Source of the DNA: Bacteroidales bacterium
GTDB taxonomy: Bacteria; Bacteroidota; Bacteroidia; Bacteroidales; F082
Reading direction: 5' to 3'
Length of the DNA: 10,124 nt
NCBI GenBank assembly: GCA_024762735.1
Contig: JANTGU010000052.1
Coordinates: forward strand, 1 to 10,124
The position numbers were made by a program, and so were the translations under genes. Each line of letters opens with the position of its first letter. Position 1 is the stretch's first letter. The notes beneath the pieces were generated by a model. That model was not told where the DNA came from and searched no databases. It saw only the letters and a program-made list of their open reading frames with translations. Positions 1 to 7,054 of this stretch are shown piece after piece.

Positions 1-1071
1 GCTATCGAGGGACCTGATGCAGAGGCACTGAAAGAGGAGCTTTTCCCCGGATCATCGGTAGCCAATCCCATCGACTTTTTGGCCACCGGCACAGCCGAAC
101 AACTGGGAACCATTATCGATTATGTAAACGACAAATTCGACCACATTGATGCTATGGTCGTCATTTTTGGAACCCCGGGTCTTTTTGAGGTGTACGACGT
201 TTACAACTTGCTGGATAAAAAAATGAAAACATCGCGTAAACCTATATTCCCGGTGCTTCCATCGGTATTAACAGCCAAAAACGAGGTGGAAGATTTTATC
301 TCGAAAGGAAGGGTGTTTTTTCCTGACGAAGTGATGCTGGGTAAGGCCTTGTGCCGTATCTATAACACCCCAAAGCCGGCATCCAAAGAGGTGGAAATGC
401 CTGCTATTGACACCAAGACCATTCGCAAAATCATAGATGAAAATGAGGAAGGATATCTTGCTCCTCAAAAAGTGTCTGCCTTGTTGGATGCCGCCGGTAT
501 TCATCGTGCGCTGGAGTTGGTGGCTCAAACTACTGATGAAGCCATGGCCGCCGCGGATGAGGTTGGCTTTCCGCTGGTGATGAAGGTTGTAGGGCCGGTT
601 CATAAATCTGACGTGGGGGGTGTGGTACTAAATGTTAATTCCATGGATCAGGTTATTGCCGAAACCGAACGAATGATGGACATTGATGATGCCACCGGCG
701 TTTTGTTCCAACCCATGCTGACAGGCATCGAACTGTTTGCCGGAGTGAAAAAAGAACAAGCCTTTGGCCACATGATTCTATTTGGCCTGGGCGGCATCTT
801 TATCGAGGTACTAAAAGATGTAAGAACAGTGCTGGCACCGGCATCTAAAACAGAAATTAGCCATGAACTAAAACAATTAGTCAGCTACAAAATAATTGAA
901 GGGGTAAGAGGACAGGAAGGGGTTAACGAACAATTGTTTATTGATATCATCAGCCGCTTGTCAGCCCTGGTGAATGCTGCCCCCGAAATTTTCGAAATGG
1001 ATTTAAACCCCCTGCTGGGCACCGCCAAAAGCGTGATTGCCGTGGATGCCAGAATTAGGATTAAGAAATAG
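1..1071 (+). CDS. ADP(NDP)-forming acyl-/acetyl-CoA synthetase, C-terminal half (5' truncated by window edge)
   Basis: The reading frame is open from base 1, so the gene starts upstream; 356 codons are visible of a family whose fused alpha-beta form is usually about 700 residues. The enzyme converts acyl-CoA, ADP and phosphate to the acid, CoA and ATP in the cytoplasm, the ATP-yielding last step of acetate or similar acid fermentation. Residues 1 to about 110 fit the end of the succinyl-CoA-ligase-like alpha region (VANPIDFLATGTAE, then MVVIFGTPG). Residues about 130-356 fit the beta-type ATP-grasp region: GFPLVMKVVGPVHKSDVGGV with H201, which by family knowledge is probably the beta-side phosphohistidine, then FGLGGIF at 261-267 and EMDLNPLL at 332-339. 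The alpha-side catalytic His cannot be assigned in the visible part. The acyl substrate cannot be told from sequence. A TTG at 79 is an internal codon, not a start. Confidence 0.9.
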   Translation, partial: AIEGPDAEALKEELFPGSSVANPIDFLATGTAEQLGTIIDYVNDKFDHIDAMVVIFGTPGLFEVYDVYNLLDKKMKTSRKPIFPVLPSVLTAKNEVEDFISKGRVFFPDEVMLGKALCRIYNTPKPASKEVEMPAIDTKTIRKIIDENEEGYLAPQKVSALLDAAGIHRALELVAQTTDEAMAAADEVGFPLVMKVVGPVHKSDVGGVVLNVNSMDQVIAETERMMDIDDATGVLFQPMLTGIELFAGVKKEQAFGHMILFGLGGIFIEVLKDVRTVLAPASKTEISHELKQLVSYKIIEGVRGQEGVNEQLFIDIISRLSALVNAAPEIFEMDLNPLLGTAKSVIAVDARIRIKK

Positions 1072-1083
1072 AAAACAAAAACC

Positions 1084-1253
1084 GGGTCATCCCGTGTTGC
1101 CATACCGTATTACTAATGGAGGCCTGGTTGTATCGAAGGATAACCGGCAACAGGCCTCCTCCCAAACTTTTCAACGCCTCATGGTTCGATACAGCGCTCC
1201 TGACGTCACGCCACTCACCATGACCCAACGCTATATGATAGCCGTAACTATCA
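1084..1253. other. Non-coding intergenic stretch with several competing inverted repeats
   Basis: The 291 bases between the acyl-CoA synthetase gene and rex hold no credible gene. Besides the 1118-1159 hairpin they contain GGGTCAT/ATGACCC (1084-1090 with 1220-1226), TGTTGCC/GGCAACA (1095-1101 with 1146-1152), TGTATCGAA/TTCGATACA (1129-1137 with 1185-1193), TGACGTCA (1201-1208) and TGATAG/CTATCA (1236-1241 with 1248-1253). Some pairings exclude others, so alternative folds are possible. It may be a structured 3' UTR, a small RNA or decayed sequence; no known RNA family was recognised. Confidence 0.3.
1118..1159 (+). terminator. Strong hairpin downstream of the acyl-CoA synthetase gene (candidate terminator)
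   Basis: A perfect 9-bp inverted repeat, GGAGGCCTG (1118-1126) with CAGGCCTCC (1151-1159), extends by TTG/CAA (1128-1130 with 1148-1150) after one bulged G at 1127. Inside, TATC-GAAG-GATA (1131-1142) can close a short inner stem. It starts 46 bases after the stop codon. No clean U-run follows (TCCCAAACTTTTC), so simple intrinsic termination is uncertain. It could instead be an mRNA 3'-end stabiliser or a palindromic repeat element. Confidence 0.4.
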
Positions 1254-1305
1254 ACAATTGCAAATCCCTTTCAATTCATCCCAAGTGACAGATATTTATT
1301 CACAG

Positions 1306-1327
1306 TATTGTTATTAATTTAACAATA
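1306..1327. promoter_or_regulatory. Rex operator (autoregulatory site of rex)
   Basis: The dyad TATTGTTA-TTAATT-TAACAATA is an 8-bp perfect inverted repeat. Its core at 1308-1325 matches the low-GC Rex consensus TTGTTAANNNNTTAACAA at 13 of 14 specified positions; only the seventh base differs (T for A). It ends six bases before the -7 box of the rex promoter and covers the probable -33 TTG, so bound Rex would block RNA polymerase. Because the next gene encodes Rex, negative autoregulation released by high NADH is the natural reading. Confidence 0.87.
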
Positions 1328-1340
1328 ATGACTAACTTTG
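1308..1340 (+). promoter_or_regulatory. rex promoter (Bacteroidota -33/-7 type)
   Basis: TAACTTTG at 1333-1340 fits the Bacteroidota -7 consensus TAnnTTTG exactly. A TTG at 1308-1310, inside the Rex operator, lies 22 bases upstream and can serve as the -33 element, at the long end of the usual spacing. The box ends 22 bases before the ATG, which implies a very short leader. Confidence 0.65.
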
Positions 1341-1362
1341 CCGCATAAAATAGTTTACGGTC

Positions 1363-2016
1363 ATGACAAAAGTTAAAATTCATTCCAAAGAAATCCCTGT
1401 AAAAACCATTGGCAGGTTAAGCCAGTATCGCAGGGCGCTCCTGATTTGTTCACAAAAGGGTAAAACTCATATTTTTTCGCACGAGATTGCCGCCATACAA
1501 CATGTAACCGCTGTACAGGTGCGTCGTGATTTAATGCTGATTGGCTTCAACGGAAGCCTTAAACAGGGTTATGATATCAGCAAACTGATAGCTGTTATCA
1601 GCGAAATACTCGATTACGAACCGGGGGTGAATGTGGCTATTTTTGGATTGGGGAATTTTGGCAGGGCACTGTTTAACTACTTCCACGGTAAGCGGTCGCT
1701 GCTGCGCATTGTAGCTACTTTTGACAGCAATACCGAAAAAATTGGCACCGAGTACAACAAAGTTTATTGCTATTCACCTTACCGTGTGGAAGAGATTATT
1801 AAAAAGAAAGATATAAAAATTGCCATCCTTACGGTGCCTCCTGACAAGGCAGAAGAAGTTGCCAAAAAGGTGGTTGATGCCGGCATAAAAGGAATTCTAA
1901 ACTATACCTCCACCCCTATCGATGTGCCTGATGATGTTTTTTTAGACGAGTACGATATGATTACCACCATGGAAAAAGCAGCTTTTTTTGTTAAAATGAA
2001 TGAATTGAATTTGTAA
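1363..2016 (+). CDS. rex: Redox-sensing transcriptional repressor Rex
   Basis: A 217-residue protein, the normal Rex length (about 210-230). Rex is a cytoplasmic homodimer that binds DNA when NAD+ dominates and leaves it when NADH rises, thereby controlling fermentation and respiration genes. Residues about 13-75 form the winged-helix domain (KTIGRLSQYRRAL, a recognition helix with VRRD at 53-56, and GSLKQGYD at 64-71, equivalent to the GKRGYGYD wing of other Rex proteins). Residues about 89-200 are the Rossmann NAD(H) domain, with GLGNFG at 95-100 and FDSN at 120-123, where D121 should contact the adenosine ribose. The C-terminal helix (about 200-217) would swap between subunits. The ATG at 1363 is chosen because it follows the -7 box by 22 bases and gives the family N-terminus. 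A near-consensus Rex site lies just upstream, so the gene probably represses itself. Confidence 0.95.
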   Translation: MTKVKIHSKEIPVKTIGRLSQYRRALLICSQKGKTHIFSHEIAAIQHVTAVQVRRDLMLIGFNGSLKQGYDISKLIAVISEILDYEPGVNVAIFGLGNFGRALFNYFHGKRSLLRIVATFDSNTEKIGTEYNKVYCYSPYRVEEIIKKKDIKIAILTVPPDKAEEVAKKVVDAGIKGILNYTSTPIDVPDDVFLDEYDMITTMEKAAFFVKMNELNL

Positions 2017-2070
2017 ATAGCGGATAGCCCACCAAAGATTTAACCCTTCATTCAACAACCAAACCAAAGG

Positions 2071-2078
2071 TTATTTTG
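2071..2078 (+). promoter_or_regulatory. Weak -7-like box before the Asp-box protein gene
   Basis: TTATTTTG matches TAnnTTTG at five of the six fixed positions and ends 20 bases before the ATG at 2099. No -33 TTG was found at the right distance. The 82-base gap after rex also has no convincing terminator, so read-through from the Rex-controlled promoter is an alternative way to express this gene. Confidence 0.25.
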
Positions 2079-2098
2079 TCAATATTAAAAAACAAGAT

Positions 2099-3661
2099 AT
2101 GAAAACATTTACCCTGCTTTTGGCATTTCTACTTTCGGGTAGTGCTCTTTTTGCGCAATATCAGAATATTGTTATCGATAATAATGGGGCTCCTGAAGAA
2201 CCCTCCATCATGATCAACCCAAAAAATCCTGATCAGCTGGTAGCAGGCTCAAATATCGACAACTATTATTATTCGGAAGATGGTGGTTTTACCTGGACAG
2301 GCGGCAATCTTGTATCACCGGGCAATGGCGTATGGGGTGACCCCTGTATTATAGTTGACACGGCAGGAAGCTTTTATTTCTTCCATTTGTCAAACCCACC
2401 CGGTTCGGCCTGGATTGACAGAATAGTGGCTCAAAAATTTGATTTCGCAACCCATGGCTGGACCGATGGCACCTATACCGGCCTAAATGGTAATAAAGCT
2501 CAGGATAAAGCATGGGCAGTAGTGGACAGCGCCAACAACAACATCTATGTTACCTGGACACAGTTTGACCAGTATGGTTCAAGCAATCCTAATGATAGCA
2601 GCATCATTTTATTCTCTAAATCGGAGGACGCGGGTGAAACCTGGAGTCCCCCATTGCGCATTAACAAAGTGGCCGGCGACTGTATCGATAGCGACAATAC
2701 CGTAGAAGGGGCTGTACCGGCTGTAGGGCCTGACGGCGAGTTGTATGTGGCCTGGGCAGGTCCCGAGGGCATCGTGTTTGACCGCTCGCTCGACGAAGGC
2801 GACACATGGCTGGATGATGATATTTTTATCAGCGACCAGCCCGGCGGATGGGATTACGCTATCCCGGGAATTTATCGGGCCAACGGCCTGCCCGTCACTT
2901 GCTGCGATCTGTCCAACTCTCCCTACCGGGGAACCATTTATGTCAACTGGACCGACCATCGTTCAGGTGACAATGATACCGATGTTTGGATTGCCAAGTC
3001 AACCGATGGTGGCAATACCTGGTCTTCACCCATCCGGGTTAACGACGACCCGCCGGGAAAAGAGCAGTTTTTTACCTGGATGACCATTGACGGTGCCAAC
3101 GGCAATGTTTACGTGGTTTTTTACGACCGCCGCAACTACAACGACAACAATACCGATGTTTACATAGCGCGTTCCACCGATGGGGGAGAAACCTTTCAAA
3201 ACATCAAAATTAGTGAATCACCTTTTTTACCTTACAGCAGTGTATTTTTTGGCGACTATACCAACATAACGGCCTACGATGGCATGGTGCGGCCTATATG
3301 GGCCAGGTTGCAAAACGGCAACCTCTCGGTATTAACCGCCATTGTTGATATTGCCGTGGGCGAAGAGGAGCTTGTAGTAGATAACGCCCGGCCCTTCAGC
3401 ATGGAACAAAACTATCCTAATCCATTTAACGAATCAACCACCCTGGCCTATAAACTCAATGCCCCCACCACAGTTACCCTGTCGGTACGCGATATCATGG
3501 GGCGTGAAGTGGTTCAGCTCATCCACCATCAACACAAAGCAGCCGGAAAATACATCGAACACTTTGATGCTTCACAATATCATTTAAAAGATGGCGTTTA
3601 TTACTTTGTTTTAAATACCGGACTGGGTACCCGAACACGAAAAATGTTGTTGGCCAATTAA
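2099..3661 (+). CDS. Secreted Asp-box (BNR/sialidase-fold) beta-propeller protein with T9SS type A sorting domain
   Basis: A 520-residue exported protein. Residues 1-19 are a Sec signal peptide (hydrophobic core, cleavage after LFA). Five Asp-box motifs (S-x-D-x-G-x-T-W/F) occur at 59-66, 175-182, 230-237, 301-308 and 359-366, each after a YVxW or YSED-like strand; the last two blades are clear internal repeats (DNDTDVWIAKSTDGG and DNNTDVYIARSTDGG). This indicates a six- or seven-bladed sialidase-like propeller. Residues about 432-520 are a Por/T9SS type A C-terminal domain (PFSMEQNYPNPFN, then DIMGREV and GVYYFVLNTG, ending in RKMLLAN). The domain directs passage through T9SS and is normally removed during surface attachment or release. 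A sialidase FRIP motif was not seen, so catalytic sialidase activity is not supported; it may bind or cleave another glycan or protein. The start is fixed by the signal peptide. Confidence 0.85.
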   Translation: MKTFTLLLAFLLSGSALFAQYQNIVIDNNGAPEEPSIMINPKNPDQLVAGSNIDNYYYSEDGGFTWTGGNLVSPGNGVWGDPCIIVDTAGSFYFFHLSNPPGSAWIDRIVAQKFDFATHGWTDGTYTGLNGNKAQDKAWAVVDSANNNIYVTWTQFDQYGSSNPNDSSIILFSKSEDAGETWSPPLRINKVAGDCIDSDNTVEGAVPAVGPDGELYVAWAGPEGIVFDRSLDEGDTWLDDDIFISDQPGGWDYAIPGIYRANGLPVTCCDLSNSPYRGTIYVNWTDHRSGDNDTDVWIAKSTDGGNTWSSPIRVNDDPPGKEQFFTWMTIDGANGNVYVVFYDRRNYNDNNTDVYIARSTDGGETFQNIKISESPFLPYSSVFFGDYTNITAYDGMVRPIWARLQNGNLSVLTAIVDIAVGEEELVVDNARPFSMEQNYPNPFNESTTLAYKLNAPTTVTLSVRDIMGREVVQLIHHQHKAAGKYIEHFDASQYHLKDGVYYFVLNTGLGTRTRKMLLAN

Positions 3662-3683
3662 TAACGAAGCTTTTGTACCTTTG
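3650..3683 (+). promoter_or_regulatory. Promoter of the TetR-like regulator gene
   Basis: TACCTTTG at 3676-3683 is a perfect Bacteroidota -7 box, 33 bases before the ATG. TTG at 3650-3652, inside the last codons of the preceding gene, is a possible -33 element with a slightly long spacing of 23 bases. The regulator can therefore be transcribed independently of the upstream secreted-protein gene. Confidence 0.6.
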
Positions 3684-3716
3684 TCGCCATTATTGGACAT
3701 TTTGTAATTACTTTTT

Positions 3717-4328
3717 ATGGAAAACAGAGAACTCTTCAACCTGGTAAAAACGATCCGCGATGTGGCAAAACAAGACGGGGTTGATAAGATTGCCATCGAT
3801 AAACTTGAATCCAATCCCAAAGTTGAAAACAATACGCTTAAAAAGTATTTTTCCGATGACAAGCAGGTGGCCCGGGAGATATTTAAAAACGAGCAACAGG
3901 TGTTTGAGAAAATCTTTGACGAGGAGAATTTTGAAAACGATAATGCCATCGATAAACTACTCATTGTTAGCAAGCTGATAGCCAAAAATTTTAGTTACCT
4001 CACCCCCGCCTTGTATCATCATTATCAGCAAAAATACCCGGTTATCTTTCAGCAATATTTCGACCAAAGAGCCGATTCGGTGTTTAAGAAAATAAAGGAT
4101 AATCTGGTAAACGGCATGCAGCAGGGCTATTACCGCAACGACTTAAGTATCGAGTTGGTGGCAAGAGGCTATATTAGCAGGCTGATAGACTTGTATAATC
4201 CCACCAACTTTCCTGCTGAAGATTTTTCGTTTGATGCCTTTTTTAACCAGATGTTTGAAACCTTTGTGCTCAGCATTGTGACTGAAAAAGGAAAAAACTA
4301 TTGGGAGGAGAAACGAAAGCTTAATTAG
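3717..4328 (+). CDS. TetR/AcrR-like transcriptional regulator
   Basis: A 203-residue protein of typical TetR size. Residues about 4-57 fit the N-terminal three-helix DNA-binding domain; the best anchor is TLKKYFSDDKQVAREIF at 40-56, which corresponds to the TLYxYFxSKExLxxxVF signature that ends the HTH. The helix before it (VDKIAIDKLESNPKVENN) lacks the usual Ala/Gly pattern of the HTH turn, so the match is divergent. The remaining residues, about 60-200, are helical and rich in Phe, Tyr and Gln, consistent with a ligand-binding and dimerisation domain; the ligand cannot be predicted. It has its own -7 box and lies 79 bases upstream of the TonB-dependent receptor gene in the same direction, so control of that receptor is a reasonable guess without direct proof. 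Confidence 0.75.
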   Translation: MENRELFNLVKTIRDVAKQDGVDKIAIDKLESNPKVENNTLKKYFSDDKQVAREIFKNEQQVFEKIFDEENFENDNAIDKLLIVSKLIAKNFSYLTPALYHHYQQKYPVIFQQYFDQRADSVFKKIKDNLVNGMQQGYYRNDLSIELVARGYISRLIDLYNPTNFPAEDFSFDAFFNQMFETFVLSIVTEKGKNYWEEKRKLN

Positions 4329-4345
4329 TTTTTAGCTTTAAATAA

Positions 4346-4353
4346 TATCTTTG
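4346..4353 (+). promoter_or_regulatory. -7 promoter box of the TonB-dependent receptor gene
   Basis: TATCTTTG matches TAnnTTTG perfectly and lies 18 bases past the stop codon of the TetR-like gene. No good -33 TTG lies 19-23 bases upstream, which suggests a weak or activator-assisted promoter. The box contains the TTG at 4351 that could be mistaken for an upstream start codon, so it supports translation from the ATG at 4408, 54 bases downstream. Confidence 0.55.
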
Positions 4354-4407
4354 CGGCTTTTAAGTTATTACTTAAGTTTCCGGGTAGTTGACCAACAAAC
4401 ATGGATC

Positions 4408-6936
4408 ATGAAGATTTCGATTTCAAGATATATTTTTCTGTTTCTTTTTTTTGCTCCGGCACTGCTGTTTGCTCAAACAGCCAGGCTAAAAGGGCTGATT
4501 TCCGATGAGGATGGCAAACCGGTAGAACTGGCCAATGTTGTAATCAAGGGCGAACCGGGAGGCACTACCACCGATAAAAACGGGCGCTTTTCACTGGAAC
4601 TTCCTGCCAACAAAAATATTATCGTGGCCATATCGTATATTGGCCTTGCCCAGGATGAGTTAACGGTTAACCTGAAACCGGGAGAAACTAAAACAGTTAC
4701 TATCCGGCTTAAAAGCTCCACCACCACTTTGCCGGGATTAGAGATAAAAGACGAAAAGTTGCGAACCGAGGGACTTGTCAGGCTTAATCCAAAAAACACC
4801 CGCATAGCCCCTTCGGTAAACGAAAGTGTGGAGAGCATTATCCAAACCCTGCCGGGTGTTTCCACCACCAGCGAGATGAGTTCGCAATACTCGGTACGCG
4901 GTGGTAATTTCGACGAAAACCTGGTGTACGTCAACGATATTGAAGTGTACCGCCCTTTCTTAGTAAACTCGGGACAACAGGAAGGGTTAAGCTTTATCAA
5001 CCCTGCCATGGTCTCTTCCATCTTGTTTTCTGCCGGTGGATTTGGAGCGCAATATGGCGACAAGATGTCGTCGGTTTTGGATGTCAGGTATAAAAAACCT
5101 ACCGGATTCGGAGGCACTTTTTCGGCCAGCTTGTTGGGAGCTGAGTTTTCGGTACGCGACAATATCAAGGATAAGTTTACCTATTTGGTGGGCGTCCGAT
5201 ACAAAACCAATTCCTATTTGGTCAACAGCCTAGACACCAAAGGCAATTACAAGCCCAACTTTTTTGATGCCCAGTCGCTGTTCGAGTACAAGTTTAACCG
5301 CAAATGGTCGCTCTCGTTTTTAGGGTATTACTCCGGCAACAAGTACAACCTGATTCCCACCGACAGGGTAACCGATTACGGCACCTTTAAACGAGCCATG
5401 CGCTTTAAAGTCTATTTCGACGGGCAGGAAGTAGATAATTACAAGGTTGCCCAGGGAGGATTAACGCTGGCGTTTCATCCCGATAACACGGTTCATTTAA
5501 AGTTAATCGCCTCGGCCTTTAACACCAACGAATCGGAAACCTACGATGTACAAGGACAATACTGGATAGGGTTGCTGGACAACAATCCGGGCAGCGAAGA
5601 GTTTGATAAAGTTACCCAGTCGCTGGGCGTGGGCACCTATCTCGAACATGCCCGAAACCGTTTTAACGCCACTGTTTTTACCCTCGAGCACAAGGGAACA
5701 AAAATTTATGACAAGCACAACCTCAGCTGGGGTCTTCGCTATCAGCATCAGCTTGTTGACGACCGAAACCGCGAGTGGCAAATGATTGATTCAGCCGGCT
5801 ACTCGTTGCCTAACCCGCCTTCAACACCCGGGGCACTTCACCCTGATAAGCCAAACCTGGTGCTGGATTACTTTATGGCAGGACAGCATAACCTGACCAT
5901 CAACCGTTTTTCCCTTTTTGTGGCCGACAGCTGGAAATTCAGAATGAAAAACAACGACATGATTACCCTTCAGGGGGGTCTGAGGGGGTACTATGGGGAT
6001 ATCAACCAGGAGATAAATATCAGCCCACGGCTGAACTTTTCGTACAAACCTTATAAAAATCCGAATTTTGTTTTGAGGTTTGCAACCGGTATTTATTACC
6101 AGCCACCCTTTTACCGCGAGATGCGCGACATCGACGGCACGCTGAACACGCAGGTTAAATCGCAACGCTCCATCCATTTTATCCTGGGAAGCGACTATCA
6201 GTTTAAAGTTTGGGACAGGCCGTTTATCTTTACTTCGGAACTCTATTACAAAAAACTCAACAACCTTGTGCCTTACATGGTCGACAATGTTAGGATACGC
6301 TATTATGCCAATCAAATAGCCAATGGATACGCGGCCGGTATCGATTTTAGGCTGAACGGCGAATTTGTAAAAGGAGTGGATAGCTGGGCAAGTCTATCCA
6401 TCATGAAGACAGCCGAAGATGTGGTGGGTGATTATTATTACAACTACTACGATGCCAACGATTCACTGGTAGGCACGGGGGTAAACCTGGGGCTGGCCGA
6501 TACCGACAGCCTAAAAGTAGAGCCGGGTTTTATCGCGAGGCCTTCCGACAGGCGGGTTACCTTTACCATCTTTTTCCAGGATTATATTCCCAACTACCCC
6601 ACCTGGAAAGTGCATTTAAAGTTAATTTACGGTACCGGAATGCCCTTTGGTGCGCCAGGCACCCAGCGCTATCAACAAACCCTGCGCATGCCCGATTACC
6701 GGCGTGTTGACCTGGGATTTTCAAAACAGATTGCCGGCGACAATACCCGCTATACCACGCATCACCCCAACAGCTTTATTAAGTCCTTTTGGGTAAGCCT
6801 CGATATTTTTAATCTGTTTGGAGTCTATAACACGGTTTCATATATCTGGGTAAAAGATATCTACAACCAGCAAAATGCCATTCCAAACTATCTTACTCCA
6901 CGCCTGTTTAATGTAAAGGTCTCCATGGAGTTTTAG
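4408..6936 (+). CDS. TonB-dependent outer-membrane receptor with CarboxypepD_reg-like N-terminal domain
   Basis: An 842-residue protein from the ATG at 4408. This start is chosen because it begins directly with a signal peptide (residues 1-22, cleavage after LFA) and because the in-frame TTG at 4351 lies inside the -7 box. Residues about 27-104 are a carboxypeptidase-regulatory-like beta-sandwich (GLISDEDGKPVELANVVIKG, then TTTDKNGRFSLELP), common in Bacteroidota receptors. Residues about 133-228 are the plug, with ESIIQTLPGV and SVRGGNFDENLVYVNDIEVY starting at 162 and then GGFGAQYGDKMSSVLDVRY. Residues about 230-842 form the beta-barrel, rich in alternating aromatic strands and ending in the outer-membrane-insertion Phe (VKVSMEF). 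Energised by TonB-ExbBD, it would import a large or scarce substrate. No SusD/RagB gene follows, so it is not a standard SusCD glycan pair; the substrate is unknown. The TetR-like gene upstream may regulate it. Confidence 0.9.
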   Translation: MKISISRYIFLFLFFAPALLFAQTARLKGLISDEDGKPVELANVVIKGEPGGTTTDKNGRFSLELPANKNIIVAISYIGLAQDELTVNLKPGETKTVTIRLKSSTTTLPGLEIKDEKLRTEGLVRLNPKNTRIAPSVNESVESIIQTLPGVSTTSEMSSQYSVRGGNFDENLVYVNDIEVYRPFLVNSGQQEGLSFINPAMVSSILFSAGGFGAQYGDKMSSVLDVRYKKPTGFGGTFSASLLGAEFSVRDNIKDKFTYLVGVRYKTNSYLVNSLDTKGNYKPNFFDAQSLFEYKFNRKWSLSFLGYYSGNKYNLIPTDRVTDYGTFKRAMRFKVYFDGQEVDNYKVAQGGLTLAFHPDNTVHLKLIASAFNTNESETYDVQGQYWIGLLDNNPGSEEFDKVTQSLGVGTYLEHARNRFNATVFTLEHKGTKIYDKHNLSWGLRYQHQLVDDRNREWQMIDSAGYSLPNPPSTPGALHPDKPNLVLDYFMAGQHNLTINRFSLFVADSWKFRMKNNDMITLQGGLRGYYGDINQEINISPRLNFSYKPYKNPNFVLRFATGIYYQPPFYREMRDIDGTLNTQVKSQRSIHFILGSDYQFKVWDRPFIFTSELYYKKLNNLVPYMVDNVRIRYYANQIANGYAAGIDFRLNGEFVKGVDSWASLSIMKTAEDVVGDYYYNYYDANDSLVGTGVNLGLADTDSLKVEPGFIARPSDRRVTFTIFFQDYIPNYPTWKVHLKLIYGTGMPFGAPGTQRYQQTLRMPDYRRVDLGFSKQIAGDNTRYTTHHPNSFIKSFWVSLDIFNLFGVYNTVSYIWVKDIYNQQNAIPNYLTPRLFNVKVSMEF

Positions 6937-6976
6937 TTTTGGGTGTTAAGTAGTTGATTTTCTTAATATCATTCTG

Positions 6977-6999
6977 TCGCTCGGTTACAAACCGTGCGA
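6977..6999 (+). terminator. Hairpin downstream of the receptor gene (weak terminator or regulatory dyad)
   Basis: TCGC-T-CGGTT, loop ACA, AACCG-T-GCGA forms a nine-pair stem with one T:T mismatch, beginning 40 bases after the receptor stop codon. It is the only GC-rich structure in the 149-base gap. No U-tract follows (AAGGTAAATC), so termination is uncertain; it could also be a protein-binding dyad for the downstream gene. Confidence 0.35.
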
Positions 7000-7020
7000 A
7001 AGGTAAATCTTAAATCTATA

Positions 7021-7044
7021 TTCTCTATTCTGAATTCTCTATTC
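7021..7044. repeat. Perfect direct repeat in the promoter region of the REC-dikinase fusion gene
   Basis: TTCTCTATTC occurs twice (7021-7030 and 7035-7044) with a 14-base period, in a pyrimidine-rich stretch that also holds the partial copy TCTATATTC. The pair covers the place where a -33 element would sit relative to the -7 box at 7055, and no TTG is found there. Tandem sites at this position would suit an activator that replaces -33 recognition, but low-complexity chance is possible. Confidence 0.4.
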
Positions 7045-7054
7045 AAAGAAAAAC

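Noticed and set aside
1181..1200. GGTTCGATAC resembling a tRNA T-arm
   Set aside because: The flanking bases do not form the T-stem, and no D-arm, anticodon arm or acceptor stem could be placed on either strand.
1037..1288. Possible 83-residue gene overlapping the end of the acyl-CoA synthetase gene
   Set aside because: It overlaps a well-supported gene in another frame, has no family resemblance, no -7 box, and runs through the hairpin region.
3682..3699. TGTC...GACA dyad downstream of the TetR-like gene's -7 box as an operator
   Set aside because: Only four base pairs of symmetry; a TetR operator normally has longer dyad symmetry.
4316..4339. AAAGCT/AGCTTT inverted repeat across the stop codon of the TetR-like gene
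   Set aside because: A 6-bp stem with a 12-base loop, AT-rich and with no U-tract; too weak to call a terminator or operator.
4351..4407. In-frame TTG start that would extend the TonB receptor by 19 residues
   Set aside because: The TTG is part of the TATCTTTG promoter box, and the extension would put a polar stretch before an otherwise normal signal peptide.
4473..5168. Long minus-strand open frame (231 codons) opposite the TonB receptor
   Set aside because: It is antisense to a well-supported coding frame, and its translation shows no family features.
4408..6936. Assignment of the receptor as SusC/RagA
   Set aside because: No SusD/RagB gene follows and the length of 842 residues is shorter than usual for SusC (about 1000 residues); the general TonB-dependent receptor call is safer.
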